Shown here piece by piece: positions 53,736-62,578 of a stretch of 64,000 bases of DNA. The DNA is taken from the NCBI GenBank assembly GCA_001916715.1, contig MNSZ01000063.1:1-64000 (forward strand). The letters run 5' to 3'. Each line of letters begins with the position of its first letter. Position 1 is the first letter of the stretch. The notes below the pieces were generated by a model. The model had not been told where the DNA came from. It did not search any database and saw only the letters and a list, made by a program, of their open reading frames with translations. Source of the stretch: Firmicutes bacterium CAG:24053_14 (GTDB lineage Bacteria > Bacillota > Clostridia > Oscillospirales > Oscillospiraceae). The position numbers were made by a program, and so were the translations under genes.

Positions 53736-54357
53736 GGAGGGGGATCTTTTTGCCGGTGGCGGCGATGGCGCGCTGAAGGGCGTGCTCAAGTCCGCCGCAG
53801 CAGGGCACCTGCATGCGCGTGAGGGTGACGGACTTGATATCGTTTGCGGCAAGGATCTCGCCGAGCTTCTCGGCATAATCGACGGGGTCGAGCTTCGGGC
53901 AGCCGATGAGCGTAACGCGGCCCTTCATGAAATCGGCGTGGAAGCTGCCGCAGGCATAGGCGCTGCAATCGGCAGCAACGAGCAGATCCGCGCCGTCAAA
54001 ATACGCGGCCTTGACCGGCGCGAGACGGAGCTGCACGGGCCAGTTGCGAAGCTGCGACGCATCTCCGGACTCAACGCCGTGCGGCGCAGAGCCGGGGCAG
54101 CCGGAAGCAGCCTGCTTTTTCGCGCTCTGCGCGGCCTTGACCGCCGCCTCGTCATATGCCGCGGCCTCGCGCTCGATGAAGCTTATCGCGCCTGTCGGGC
54201 AATTGGGCAGGCAGTCGCCCAGACCATCGCAGTAATCATCGCGCATGAGCCGGGCCTTGCCGTCAACAAGCCCTATCGCGCCCTCGTGGCATGCGTGGAC
54301 GCACTTTCCGCAGCCGTTGCACTTTTCCTCGTCTATCTGAATAACTCTTCGTATCAT
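53713..54357 (-). CDS. 4Fe-4S dicluster protein
   Basis: 214 residues from the ATG at 54357 (GGAGG 8 bases upstream). Two cluster motifs lie in the first 60 residues (CNGCGKCVHACHEG; CDGLGDCLPNCP, the second with Leu-Gly between the first Cys pair). A later domain has ADCSAYACGSFH and QVPCCGGLEHA, Cys-rich as in ferredoxin-linked ATP-binding/CoB-CoM-like families. The C-terminal VVAN and TGA come from the adjoining repeat. The redox partner is unknown. Confidence 0.8.
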   Translation of the reverse strand: MIRRVIQIDEEKCNGCGKCVHACHEGAIGLVDGKARLMRDDYCDGLGDCLPNCPTGAISFIEREAAAYDEAAVKAAQSAKKQAASGCPGSAPHGVESGDASQLRNWPVQLRLAPVKAAYFDGADLLVAADCSAYACGSFHADFMKGRVTLIGCPKLDPVDYAEKLGEILAANDIKSVTLTRMQVPCCGGLEHALQRAIAATGKKIPLRVFVVAN

Positions 54358-54412
54358 TTGCATTGCCTCCAATTAATTTTCACTTTGCAGCACTATGATA
54401 TACCCGGCGTAA

Positions 54413-54446
54413 AATTAGCCGTGTAGCACCTGCTACACGGCTAAAA
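54413..54446. terminator. bidirectional terminator
   Basis: AGCCGTGTAGCA pairs exactly with TGCTACACGGCT around CC; A and T runs lie on both sides. It ends the leftward MFS-LOG transcript. Confidence 0.85.
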
Positions 54447-54447
54447 T

Positions 54448-55029
54448 TTACTTATTATAATCCTCGAGCCTGCGGATGCTGCCCTTCCGGGGAACATAGC
54501 CGGCCAGATATTCCATCGCCTGCTCGGGCGTGCCGGCCACGAAATACAGCTCCAGGCAGTTTTTCGACATAAATCGACGCTCGGCAAGCTCTTCGAGCAT
54601 GCGCAGCATCGCGTCGAACGCGCCGAGGGTGTTTAGCAGGACAATGGCGCGGTCGTCCCGGCCAAGCTGCTTGAGCGTGAGGATCTCGAAAAATTCCTCG
54701 AGCGTACCGATGCCGCCGGGCAGGACGATGCATGCGTCGGACTCCTCCTGCATGCGCTGCTTGCGCTCGCGCATGGTTTCGGTGAATATCATGCGGCTGC
54801 ACTTGTCGTACAGTATGCCCGGCTCATCGAAAAATCGCGGCGCTATGCCGACGACGTCTCCGCCCGCCGCGCTCACTCCGCGCGCGCACGCGCCCATGAG
54901 TCCCTCCGCGCCGCCGCCGAAAACGATGCTGTCGCCGTTTTCGCCGATCAGCCGGCCTACGGCCTCGGCCTCGGCGTAGTAACGTGCGTCCAGCTCACGG
55001 CCGGACGCGCCGAAAATGCAGATCCTCAT
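54448..55029 (-). CDS. LOG-family (TIGR00730) nucleotide phosphoribohydrolase
   Basis: 193 residues. A Rossmann-like start (MRICIFGASGRELD) and the motif PGGIGTLEEFFE, with the Arg-Lys pair upstream, define LOG proteins that cleave ribose-5-phosphate from AMP-like nucleotides. Its start overlaps the MFS gene stop by one base. Confidence 0.88.
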   Translation of the reverse strand: MRICIFGASGRELDARYYAEAEAVGRLIGENGDSIVFGGGAEGLMGACARGVSAAGGDVVGIAPRFFDEPGILYDKCSRMIFTETMRERKQRMQEESDACIVLPGGIGTLEEFFEILTLKQLGRDDRAIVLLNTLGAFDAMLRMLEELAERRFMSKNCLELYFVAGTPEQAMEYLAGYVPRKGSIRRLEDYNK

Positions 55030-56363
55030 CAGTCGTCCAGATCCTCAAAAGCGTCAAGGCCGCGCTTGGCCTCGGGCTTGTTGTCGCCGTGCTTTACGAA
55101 GATCATCGTCACAAAGCTGAGCGCGACGAACAGCGCGGCATAGGGGAACAGCACCGTGTAGCTTATATGGCGCATCAGCGAGCCTGCGACGATCGGGGTC
55201 ACGACCTGCGCGACCATCGAGAAGGTGTAGTAATAGCCGGTGAATTTGCCGATATCCGAGCCGCGGCACATCTCAACGACCATGGGCAGGGAGTTTACGT
55301 TTATCGCCGCCCATGCAAGGCCGACGAGCGCGAACACGATGAACATCACGACGTTTATCTCGCTGTAGGCCGTCGTCAGGAAGTAGCCCAGGCCGAAGCA
55401 GACCGCCAGCAGGATGATGCCGGCCATGATCGTGCGCTTTCTGCCGACCTTGGACGCGATAACGCCGATGGGGATATAGCTGATAACGGCGCCGCCGGTC
55501 GCGATCAGCAGGCAGGTCGATGCGCCGCCCAGCGCCTGACCCATGACCTGGCTGACGTAGGTCGTGAACCACGTTTCGACCGCGTTATAGCCGAGAAACC
55601 ACAGGCTGATCGACGAAAGGAGGAATATGAGGCTCTTCTTTACGGGCTTGGGCAGGGTCTCGCTGCCGCTGCCGTCGTCCTCGGCGAGGTTCCACTCGGG
55701 ATGCTGCGCCTCGAGCTTCTGCTGCTCGGCGACGAGCTTCGGCTCCTTGATCGTGAGAAACAGCACGGCGATGGCGACGAACATGATCGCGGAAACGACC
55801 ATGAAAAGCGGCTGATAGTTGACGTGCGCAAGGCCTTCGACCTTGCTGTTGGGGTACATGACCGCGGCCACGCCGAGGTAGATAACGCCGCCGAGCGCGC
55901 CCATGAGGTTTATGATCGCGTTGCCCTTGCTGCGCAGGGGCTTGGGCGTAATATCCGGCATAAGCGCGACCGCCGGGGAGCGGTAGGTCCCCATTGCGAC
56001 GAGCAGCAGGCCGAGAACGACCACGAACGAGACGGTCTTGAAGGTGGTCGGCGCGGCGGCATAGCTGTTGTCGATAAGCGGCAGCAGGTTCATTAGTATG
56101 ATCGCAAGGCCCGTGCCGAAAAGGATAAACGGCATGCGCTTGCCGATCTTGGTGTGCGTTTTGTCCGAGATCGCGCCGAACAGCGGCAGCAGAAACAGCG
56201 CAAGCACGTTGTCGGCCGCCATTATCGCGCCGGAATACGTCTCGTTGAGGTGGAATGTGTTGGTCAGTATAAGTGGAACGATGCTGTTGTACATCTGCCA
56301 GAACGCGCAGATGGACAGGAACGCAAAGCCCGTCAATATGGTGCGTTTGTTGTCAAGCTTCAT
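55029..56363 (-). CDS. major facilitator transporter, GPH/SLC45-like
   Basis: 444 residues, 12 membrane helices. GAISDKTHTKIGKRMPFIL is the conserved loop of the glycoside-pentoside-hexuronide/SLC45 group, and a Glu/Gln-rich central loop (about 205-240) separates the halves. It probably carries a sugar or glycoside with cations. It is coupled to the LOG gene downstream. Confidence 0.85.
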   Translation of the reverse strand: MKLDNKRTILTGFAFLSICAFWQMYNSIVPLILTNTFHLNETYSGAIMAADNVLALFLLPLFGAISDKTHTKIGKRMPFILFGTGLAIILMNLLPLIDNSYAAAPTTFKTVSFVVVLGLLLVAMGTYRSPAVALMPDITPKPLRSKGNAIINLMGALGGVIYLGVAAVMYPNSKVEGLAHVNYQPLFMVVSAIMFVAIAVLFLTIKEPKLVAEQQKLEAQHPEWNLAEDDGSGSETLPKPVKKSLIFLLSSISLWFLGYNAVETWFTTYVSQVMGQALGGASTCLLIATGGAVISYIPIGVIASKVGRKRTIMAGIILLAVCFGLGYFLTTAYSEINVVMFIVFALVGLAWAAINVNSLPMVVEMCRGSDIGKFTGYYYTFSMVAQVVTPIVAGSLMRHISYTVLFPYAALFVALSFVTMIFVKHGDNKPEAKRGLDAFEDLDD

Positions 56364-56428
56364 TTTCTCCGCTCACCCTCCGGGTTGGTTTTGCCACGAT
56401 TATACCACACGCCTCCATATTTTGCACC

Positions 56429-56662
56429 TGTTTTTTAGAGGCGATTTGACGCAGTCACGGATACGTATATCTCTGGTTGCCCGGTGTCGAGGGTGCGGAG
56501 GAAACCGTAACTGCCGCGCGCTACGTTAGTGCGATGCTGAATTTTGCACCACACCTTGTAGGGGTGAGCATCGATCGCCCACATGCCACGGTTTTGCCGG
56601 AACCCACCGGTCGGGCTACCGCAATCACCGTATCCGTAGGTGCGTCAATCCGCATCTGAACA
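56429..56662. repeat. complete intergenic repeat unit
   Basis: The left end reads TTTTTTAGAGGCGATTTGACG and the right end CGTATCCGTAGGTGCG, with a CGATCGCCC-type palindrome in the middle. The right end overlaps the last codons of the DUF951 gene. Confidence 0.85.
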
Positions 56663-56836
56663 AATGGAGCGGATGTTTTTTTCAAATTTACTGCGCGGAC
56701 CCATGACCTCGTGGCCGCAGCCGAGGCAGCGGAGCTTGAAGTCTGCGCCGACGCGCAGCACCTGCCAGCGCTTCTCGCCGCAGGGGTGCGCTTTTTTCAT
56801 TGTCAGCACGTCGCCGACATGGATATCCATTGGCAT
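56645..56836 (-). CDS. DUF951-family small protein
   Basis: 63 residues, starting MPMDIHVGDVLTMKKAHPCG, with GADFKLRCLGCGHEVMGPR as the family core. GTGAGG lies 8 bases before the ATG. The family is widespread in Firmicutes and of unknown function, probably nucleic-acid or metal binding. It follows rarA by 10 bases. The C-terminal SDAD and TGA come from the repeat end. Confidence 0.88.
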   Translation of the reverse strand: MPMDIHVGDVLTMKKAHPCGEKRWQVLRVGADFKLRCLGCGHEVMGPRSKFEKNIRSICSDAD

Positions 56837-56846
56837 GGTCAAAACC

Positions 56847-58106
56847 TCACTTTTTGATCTCGTCCCAGTATTTTTTCGCGGTCTGCTCGATCTTGTTGTC
56901 ACCGAAGTCGTAGTAGTGCGCGCCCTTGAGCGCATCGGGCAGATACTGCTGCCGCACCCAGTGGTTGGGGTAGCTGTGCGGATATTTATAGCCCTGCTCG
57001 CGCTCAAAGCCCGTGCCGTCGGCGTGGACATTTTGCAGCTCGCGCGGCGGCGGACCGCTTTTGCCGGCGCGGACATCGGCGATGGCAGCGTCGATCGCCA
57101 TAAGGCCGCTGTTGGACTTCGGCGCGGTGGCGAGGAAGATGACCGCCTCGGCCAGCGGCAGGCGCGCCTCCGGCAGTCCGAGCTGAAGCGCCGAATCCAC
57201 GCAGGCCTTGACTATCGGCACCGCCTGCGGATACGCAAGGCCGATATCCTCGCTCGCCGAGCACAGGATCCGGCGGCACGCGCCGACGAGGTCGCCTGCC
57301 TCGAGCAGCCGCGCAAGATAGTGCAGCGCCGCGTCCGCGTCCGAGCCGCGCAGCGACTTCATCAGCGCCGACAGCGCGTCATAGTGCTCGTCGCCGTCGC
57401 GGTCATAGCGCATCGCGCTGCGCTGGGTGACGGTTTTCGCATCGTCGAGGCTTATGACAAGCTTATCGCCGTCCGTTCGGGCTGCCGAAAACAGCAGCTC
57501 GACCGCGTTGAGCGCCTTGCGCACATCGCCGCCGCAGGACCGGCTTATCCGCTGCACGACGCCCGGCTCAAGCTCCGGCGTTTTGCCCTCGCGCTCGGCG
57601 AGGATGGAAAACGCGCGCATAACGGCAGGCTCGGCCTCTTTCGGCGTGACGGGCTTGAACTCGAACACCGTCGATCGGCTGAGGATAGCGCCGAACACGC
57701 AGAAATAGGGGTTTTCCGTCGTCGAGGCGATGAGCGTGATGCGCCCGTCCTCGATAAACTCCAGCAGCGATTGCTGCTGCTTTTTGTTGAAATACTGGAT
57801 CTCGTCAAGATACAGCAGCACGCCGCCGGGAGTCAGCAGCGTGTCAAGCTCGGCGATGATCTCTTTTATGTCGGCAAGCCCGGCGGTCGTTGCGTTCAGC
57901 TTGCGCAGGGTGCGGTTGGTTTTTTCCGCGATGATGCGCGCAACGGTGGTCTTGCCCGTGCCCGAGGGGCCGTAGAAGATCATGTTCGGGATGCTGCCGC
58001 TTTCGACGATGCGGCGCAGCAGGCCACGCTCGCCGAGGATGTGCTTTTGGCCGACAACATCGTCAAGGCTGTGGGGGCGTATTTCGTCTGCAAGGGGTTT
58101 GTACAT
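56847..58106 (-). CDS. rarA: replication-associated recombination protein A
   Basis: 419 residues from the ATG at 58106 (GGAGG 8 bases upstream). Walker A is GPSGTGKTTV, Walker B is LLYLDEIQ, and the C-terminal MgsA domain has ASEDIGLAYPQA and YKYPHSYPNHWV. It is an AAA+ ATPase acting at stalled replication forks. It diverges from nth. Confidence 0.94.
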   Translation of the reverse strand: MYKPLADEIRPHSLDDVVGQKHILGERGLLRRIVESGSIPNMIFYGPSGTGKTTVARIIAEKTNRTLRKLNATTAGLADIKEIIAELDTLLTPGGVLLYLDEIQYFNKKQQQSLLEFIEDGRITLIASTTENPYFCVFGAILSRSTVFEFKPVTPKEAEPAVMRAFSILAEREGKTPELEPGVVQRISRSCGGDVRKALNAVELLFSAARTDGDKLVISLDDAKTVTQRSAMRYDRDGDEHYDALSALMKSLRGSDADAALHYLARLLEAGDLVGACRRILCSASEDIGLAYPQAVPIVKACVDSALQLGLPEARLPLAEAVIFLATAPKSNSGLMAIDAAIADVRAGKSGPPPRELQNVHADGTGFEREQGYKYPHSYPNHWVRQQYLPDALKGAHYYDFGDNKIEQTAKKYWDEIKK

Positions 58107-58194
58107 GTGCTGTACCTCCGAAAAAACCGTCCGCACCGCAAATGCGATAGCGCCGCGGACAGGGTTGTGGTAAAATAGGTGCGAGGTGATATGT

Positions 58195-58836
58195 ATGCGC
58201 ACAAAAGCTCAGGTTCTGGAGATAGTCCGCCGATTGGAGGAGGCCTATCCCTTGGCCGAATGTACGCTTGATTATAAAAAGGATTATGAGCTGCTGTTTT
58301 CCGTGCGGCTTGCCGCGCAGTGCACCGATGCGCGCGTAAACGAGATTACGCCGGCGCTGTTTGCGCGCTTTTCTACGCTGCAAAGCTTTGCCGAGGCTGA
58401 CGTTGCGGAGGTCGAGGAGTATGTCCGATCCTGCGGCTTTTACCGCGCCAAGGCTCGCGACATCGTCGGCGCGGCGCAGATGATCCTGCGCGATTTCGGC
58501 GGCCGCGTGCCGGATAACATGGACGATCTGCTCAAGCTGCCCGGAGTCGGGCGCAAGACGGCAAATCTCATTCTCGGCGACGTTTATCACGTTCCCGGCT
58601 CGACCGTTGTGGACACGCACTGCATCCGCATTTCAAACCGCCTGGGTCTGGTCGATGGCCTCAAGGACCCGGTGAAGATCGAGGCCGAGCTGCGCAGGTG
58701 CCTGCCGCCGGAGAAAAGCTCCGACTTCTGCCACCGCATCGTGCTGCACGGCCGCGCCGTCTGCACCGCGCGCAGGCCCGACTGCGCAGGCTGCACCCTG
58801 CGCTCGGTGTGCCAATTTGCCGAACAGCAGGTGTAA
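58195..58836 (+). CDS. nth: endonuclease III
   Basis: 213 residues. A helix-hairpin-helix with the catalytic Lys (LPGVGRKTANLIL), Asp in VDTHCIR, and the 4Fe-4S loop CTARRPDCAGCTLRSVC (C-x6-C-x2-C-x5-C) are complete. It removes oxidised pyrimidines. The ATG at 58195 follows GAGGTG; TAAAAT upstream is a likely -10 box. Confidence 0.95.
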   Translation: MRTKAQVLEIVRRLEEAYPLAECTLDYKKDYELLFSVRLAAQCTDARVNEITPALFARFSTLQSFAEADVAEVEEYVRSCGFYRAKARDIVGAAQMILRDFGGRVPDNMDDLLKLPGVGRKTANLILGDVYHVPGSTVVDTHCIRISNRLGLVDGLKDPVKIEAELRRCLPPEKSSDFCHRIVLHGRAVCTARRPDCAGCTLRSVCQFAEQQV

Positions 58837-58872
58837 TACATAATTATACCCGATATCCCACCCCAACGCAAC

Positions 58873-59491
58873 TTTTTCAGAGGCGATTTGACGCAGTCAC
58901 GGATACGGTGATTTCCGGTAGCCCGGTTCGGGACATTGGTGGAAACCGTGCGGTTTCACCGCAGCTGATAGCCGTGAGCTGATAGCAGAGAGCCGATGGT
59001 GTGCCTACGGCGCGGATTTATTTACCCCTCATCTGCCGCAAGCGGTTTTTCAGTAGCGCTTTAACGCTGATACCGATACGTTTTTTGCGTCAGCCCGACC
59101 GGTGGGTGCCGACGAAACCGCTACACGCGGAACGGATGAATCCGTTCCCTACGACGCTATTTTTGTGCCGGCAAAACATTACAACGGAACAGGCAAGCCC
59201 GTTCCCTACAAGGTGCGGTGCAAAACGCAGCAGCGCACTTGTGTTACGCGAGGCAACCATGGTTTCCACCATTGTCCCGAACCGGGCTGCCGCAAAACGC
59301 AGCAGCGCACCTGTGTTACGCGAGGCAACCATGGTTTCTGCCAATGTCCCGAACCGGGCTGCCGCAAAACTCAGCAACGCACCTGTGTTACGCGAAACGT
59401 TATGGTTTCTGCCAATGCCTCGAACCGGGCTGCCAGAGATAACCGTATCCGTAGGTGCGTCAATTCGCCTCTAAAAATTCGCCACTAAAAA
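58873..59491. repeat. 0.62-kb mosaic block with three 72-bp tandem copies
   Basis: It runs from CTTTTTCAGAGGCG to CGCCACTAAAAA. The middle (59221-59436) has three head-to-tail copies of 72 bp, each holding ACGCGAGGCAACCATGGTTT or a variant and CCCGAACCGGGCTGCC. TTCCCTACGACG and TTCCCTACAAGG palindromes lie before them. The open frame across the tandem copies is a by-product of the 72-base period. Confidence 0.85.
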
Positions 59492-59597
59492 TGTGACGGG
59501 AATGTAAGGATCGGATGGGTAAATGTAAGCAAAATCGATGGTTTCCGGGCAAAAAGCGCGGTAGAATAAGCGTGTAAATCCGATGGAGGTAAAAACG

Positions 59598-60362
59598 ATG
59601 AGCATTTTAACTGTTGAAAATCTCAGAAAGGTATACAGCACGCGCTTTGGGGGAAACCAGGTCGAGGCGCTTAAAAACGTAAACTTCAGCGTCGATGAGG
59701 GCGAGTACGTCGCCATAATGGGCGAGTCCGGCTCGGGCAAAACGACGCTTTTGAATCTTCTTGCGGCGCTGGACAAGCCGACCGGCGGCACGATCGTGCT
59801 CGACGGCAAGGAGCTTGGCAGGATAAAGGAGAGCGACGTTGCGACGTTCCGGCGCGACAATCTCGGCTTTGTGTTCCAGGAGTTTAACCTGCTGGACACG
59901 TTCACGATCCAGGACAACATCCTGCTGCCGCTGGTGCTTGCCGGGAAAAGCTACGACGAGATGACCTCGCGCCTGCTGCCGATAGCGAAGGACCTGGGCC
60001 TGACTCCGCTGCTGAAGAAGTATCCCTATGAGGTCTCCGGCGGCCAGAAGCAGCGCGCGGCGGTCGCGAGGGCGCTCATAGCCAATCCGCGCATCATCCT
60101 CGCCGACGAGCCGACGGGCGCGCTCGACTCGAAGAGCACCGACGAGCTGCTCGGCCTGTTCGAGCAGATAAACAAAAAGGGTCAGACCATCCTCATGGTC
60201 ACGCACTCCGTCAAGGCCGCGTCGCGCGCGCAGCGCATATTGTTCATAAAAGACGGCGAGGTGTTCCACCAGATCTATCGCGGCGAATGCTCCGATCAGC
60301 AGCTTTACCAGAAGATCTCGGACACGCTGACCATTCTTGCATCGGGCGGTGAAGTGAAATGA
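59598..60362 (+). CDS. ABC transporter ATP-binding protein, BceA/LolD-like
   Basis: 254 residues from the ATG at 59598 (GGAGG upstream). Walker A is GESGSGKTTLL, the signature is VSGGQKQRAAVA, and Walker B is RIILADEPTGALDS. It overlaps the permease by 4 bases. The pair is of the kind that expels or senses antimicrobial peptides, though the usual two-component system is not beside it. Confidence 0.93.
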   Translation: MSILTVENLRKVYSTRFGGNQVEALKNVNFSVDEGEYVAIMGESGSGKTTLLNLLAALDKPTGGTIVLDGKELGRIKESDVATFRRDNLGFVFQEFNLLDTFTIQDNILLPLVLAGKSYDEMTSRLLPIAKDLGLTPLLKKYPYEVSGGQKQRAAVARALIANPRIILADEPTGALDSKSTDELLGLFEQINKKGQTILMVTHSVKAASRAQRILFIKDGEVFHQIYRGECSDQQLYQKISDTLTILASGGEVK

Positions 60363-62386
60363 AGCTCGGTTTCTATCCCCGTCTCGCGTGGAGCGGCATC
60401 AGGAAAAACAAGCGCCTGTTCGTTCCGTATATCCTCGCCGCGGCCGGAACGGCGGCCGTGTTCTACATCATGTTCTATCTCGCGTCGGGCGACCTTTTGG
60501 ACGGTATGCGCGGAGGTATGACGGCACAGTCGACGCTGTCGCTCGGCGTATTCGTCATCGTCGCGTTCGCGCTGCTGTTCCTGTTTTACTGCAACAGCTT
60601 CCTCGTGCGCCGCAGATACAAGGAATTCGGCCTTTACAGCATCCTCGGCATGAACAGGAAAAACATCTCACGCGTTCTTGCATGGGAAACCCTGCTGACT
60701 GCGCTGCTGTCGCTTATCGGCGGCATACTTATCGGAGCGCTGCTTTCAAAGCTCGCGGAAATGATATTTCTGCACATGCTCGGCGGCACGGCGGATTATT
60801 CGCTGCACATATCGCTTCCCGCCATCAAATACATGCTCCTGTACTTCGGCGGCATTTTCGCGCTGATCTACATCAGCAGCCTCATTAAGCTGCACCGCAG
60901 CACGGCGGTCGAGCTCGTGCACAGCGAAAGCTACGGCGAAAAGCCCGTCAAGGCAAATCCCGTGCTTGGCATAGCAGGCGTTATCCTGCTCTCCGCGGCC
61001 TACATTCTTGCCGTCAGCATAAAGGAGCCCCTGCAGGCGCTCACGATCTTCTTCATCGCCGTCATTATGGTCATCGTCGGCACTTATCTCGTTTTCATAT
61101 CGGGCAGCGTCCTGCTGTGCAAAATTCTTCAGAAAAACAAGCGCTATTACTACACGCCCCGGCACTTCGTCTCCGTTTCCTCGATGACCTACCGCATGAA
61201 GCGCAACGGCGCGGGGCTTGCGTCGATCTGCATCCTCGCAACGATGGTGCTGGTCACGATATCCTCCACCTGCTGCCTGTACTTCGGCATGGTCGACTCC
61301 GTCAACGCACGCTATCCGCGTGATATCAACGTCACCTTCGGCTATGACGCAAGCACATCCCTGACAGAGGAAAAGGCTGATGCTCTGAGCGATAAGCTCG
61401 TCGCCGCTCTCGGAGATACAGAGCGGAAAAACATCCTCGATTTCCGGCAGCTTAGCATGTCCGGAGTCTTTGAAAACGGCGTTTTCGACATTTCCGAGCG
61501 CTTTTCCGGCAGCAGCGACATAATCGATTACGGCAAGATCACAAACCTGCGCATAGTTTCGCTGTCCGACTACAACAGGATAAGCGGAAAAAGCGAAACG
61601 CTTGCCGAGAACGAGGTGCTCCTGCACGCACTGCGGACGGATTACGGTCTCAAAACCATATCCCTCGGGAGCGTCGAGACCTTCACCGTGAAAAAGACTC
61701 TTGACGCCATGCCCCTTGCCGACGGCAGCGGCGCTGAAATAAGCCCCACGATAACGCTTGTCGTTTCCGATTTTGACAAGACCGCCGAGCGGCTTGTTGA
61801 CGGCGCGGGAGAATACGTTGTCCGCTCAAAATGGATCTGCGACTTTGACTGCTCGGATGAGCTTGAGGATCAGGACAAGGTCTGCAATATGATTGCCGCG
61901 GCCTCGGAAAACGGCGAATTTTCCGACAAGGACGGCAGCAGCGGCTGGCAGTACCTGTCCTACGAATCCCGGGCTGCCGAGTACGCCGACTTTGCCGCAG
62001 TCTATGGCGGTCTGTTCTTCCTCGGCGTTACACTCAGCCTCGTGTTCATCTGCGCGGCGGTGCTCATCATCTACTACAAGCAGCTTTCCGAGGGCTATGA
62101 GGATGCGCAGAGGTTCGAGATCATGCAGAAGGTCGGTATGACAAAGCCCGAGATCCGCCGCAGCATAAATTCGCAGCTTCTGACGGTGTTCTTCCTGCCG
62201 CTTATCTTCGCCGGACTGCACCTGGCGTTTGCCTTCCCGTTTATACGCAAGATACTGTACATGTTCTCGTTCTACAACACGAGCTTCCTCGTCTGGACGA
62301 CGGTGATAAGCTTCTTCGTTTTCGCCGTGCTGTACGCGCTTGTGTATAAGAAAACCTCGAACACGTATTATAAGATAGTAAGCTGA
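60359..62386 (+). CDS. ABC transporter permease, BceB/FtsX-like
   Basis: 675 residues. About ten membrane helices are seen: four at the start (first 165 residues), more at 195-320, a large extracellular domain (about 320-545), and three helices at the end. The N-terminal IRKNKRLFVPYILA and RRRYKEFGLYSILGMNRKNI are BceB-like. The big external domain is the usual peptide-recognition part. Confidence 0.9.
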   Translation: MKLGFYPRLAWSGIRKNKRLFVPYILAAAGTAAVFYIMFYLASGDLLDGMRGGMTAQSTLSLGVFVIVAFALLFLFYCNSFLVRRRYKEFGLYSILGMNRKNISRVLAWETLLTALLSLIGGILIGALLSKLAEMIFLHMLGGTADYSLHISLPAIKYMLLYFGGIFALIYISSLIKLHRSTAVELVHSESYGEKPVKANPVLGIAGVILLSAAYILAVSIKEPLQALTIFFIAVIMVIVGTYLVFISGSVLLCKILQKNKRYYYTPRHFVSVSSMTYRMKRNGAGLASICILATMVLVTISSTCCLYFGMVDSVNARYPRDINVTFGYDASTSLTEEKADALSDKLVAALGDTERKNILDFRQLSMSGVFENGVFDISERFSGSSDIIDYGKITNLRIVSLSDYNRISGKSETLAENEVLLHALRTDYGLKTISLGSVETFTVKKTLDAMPLADGSGAEISPTITLVVSDFDKTAERLVDGAGEYVVRSKWICDFDCSDELEDQDKVCNMIAAASENGEFSDKDGSSGWQYLSYESRAAEYADFAAVYGGLFFLGVTLSLVFICAAVLIIYYKQLSEGYEDAQRFEIMQKVGMTKPEIRRSINSQLLTVFFLPLIFAGLHLAFAFPFIRKILYMFSFYNTSFLVWTTVISFFVFAVLYALVYKKTSNTYYKIVS

Positions 62387-62412
62387 CAGGCGATATTAAG
62401 CAAATATACCGA

Positions 62413-62444
62413 ACGCCGGTGGGGAATATCCCACCGGCATTTTG
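62413..62444. terminator. terminator after the ABC genes
   Basis: GCCGGTGGG pairs with CCCACCGGC around a 6-base loop, followed by ATTTTGCGTTT. Confidence 0.8.
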
Positions 62445-62500
62445 CGTTTAAGCGCCAAATTCGCTTGCTTTTTGGGCGCCAATAGGCTATTATTTAAAAT

Positions 62501-62535
62501 GTAATTCCAAATTCGAGACGGAAATTTGGGGTTAC
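62501..62535. promoter_or_regulatory. inverted repeat upstream of the Fic gene
   Basis: GTAATTCCAAATT and AAATTTGGGGTTAC are inverted copies with two mismatches. It lies 45-80 bases before the Fic start and could be an operator, perhaps for the winged-helix part of the Fic protein itself. Confidence 0.4.
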
Positions 62536-62578
62536 GGCTCGAAAAATGCAGTAATTTGTCGAATTTTGAGGATAAGTT

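Noticed and set aside
54984..58178. Long plus-strand frames opposite the MFS and rarA genes
   Set aside because: Both are Arg/Asp-rich shadow translations of well-supported minus-strand genes.
59102..59488. Possible repeat protein or CRISPR array at the tandem copies
   Set aside because: There are only three copies of 72 bp with no unique spacers and no cas genes. The units belong to the intergenic repeat family.
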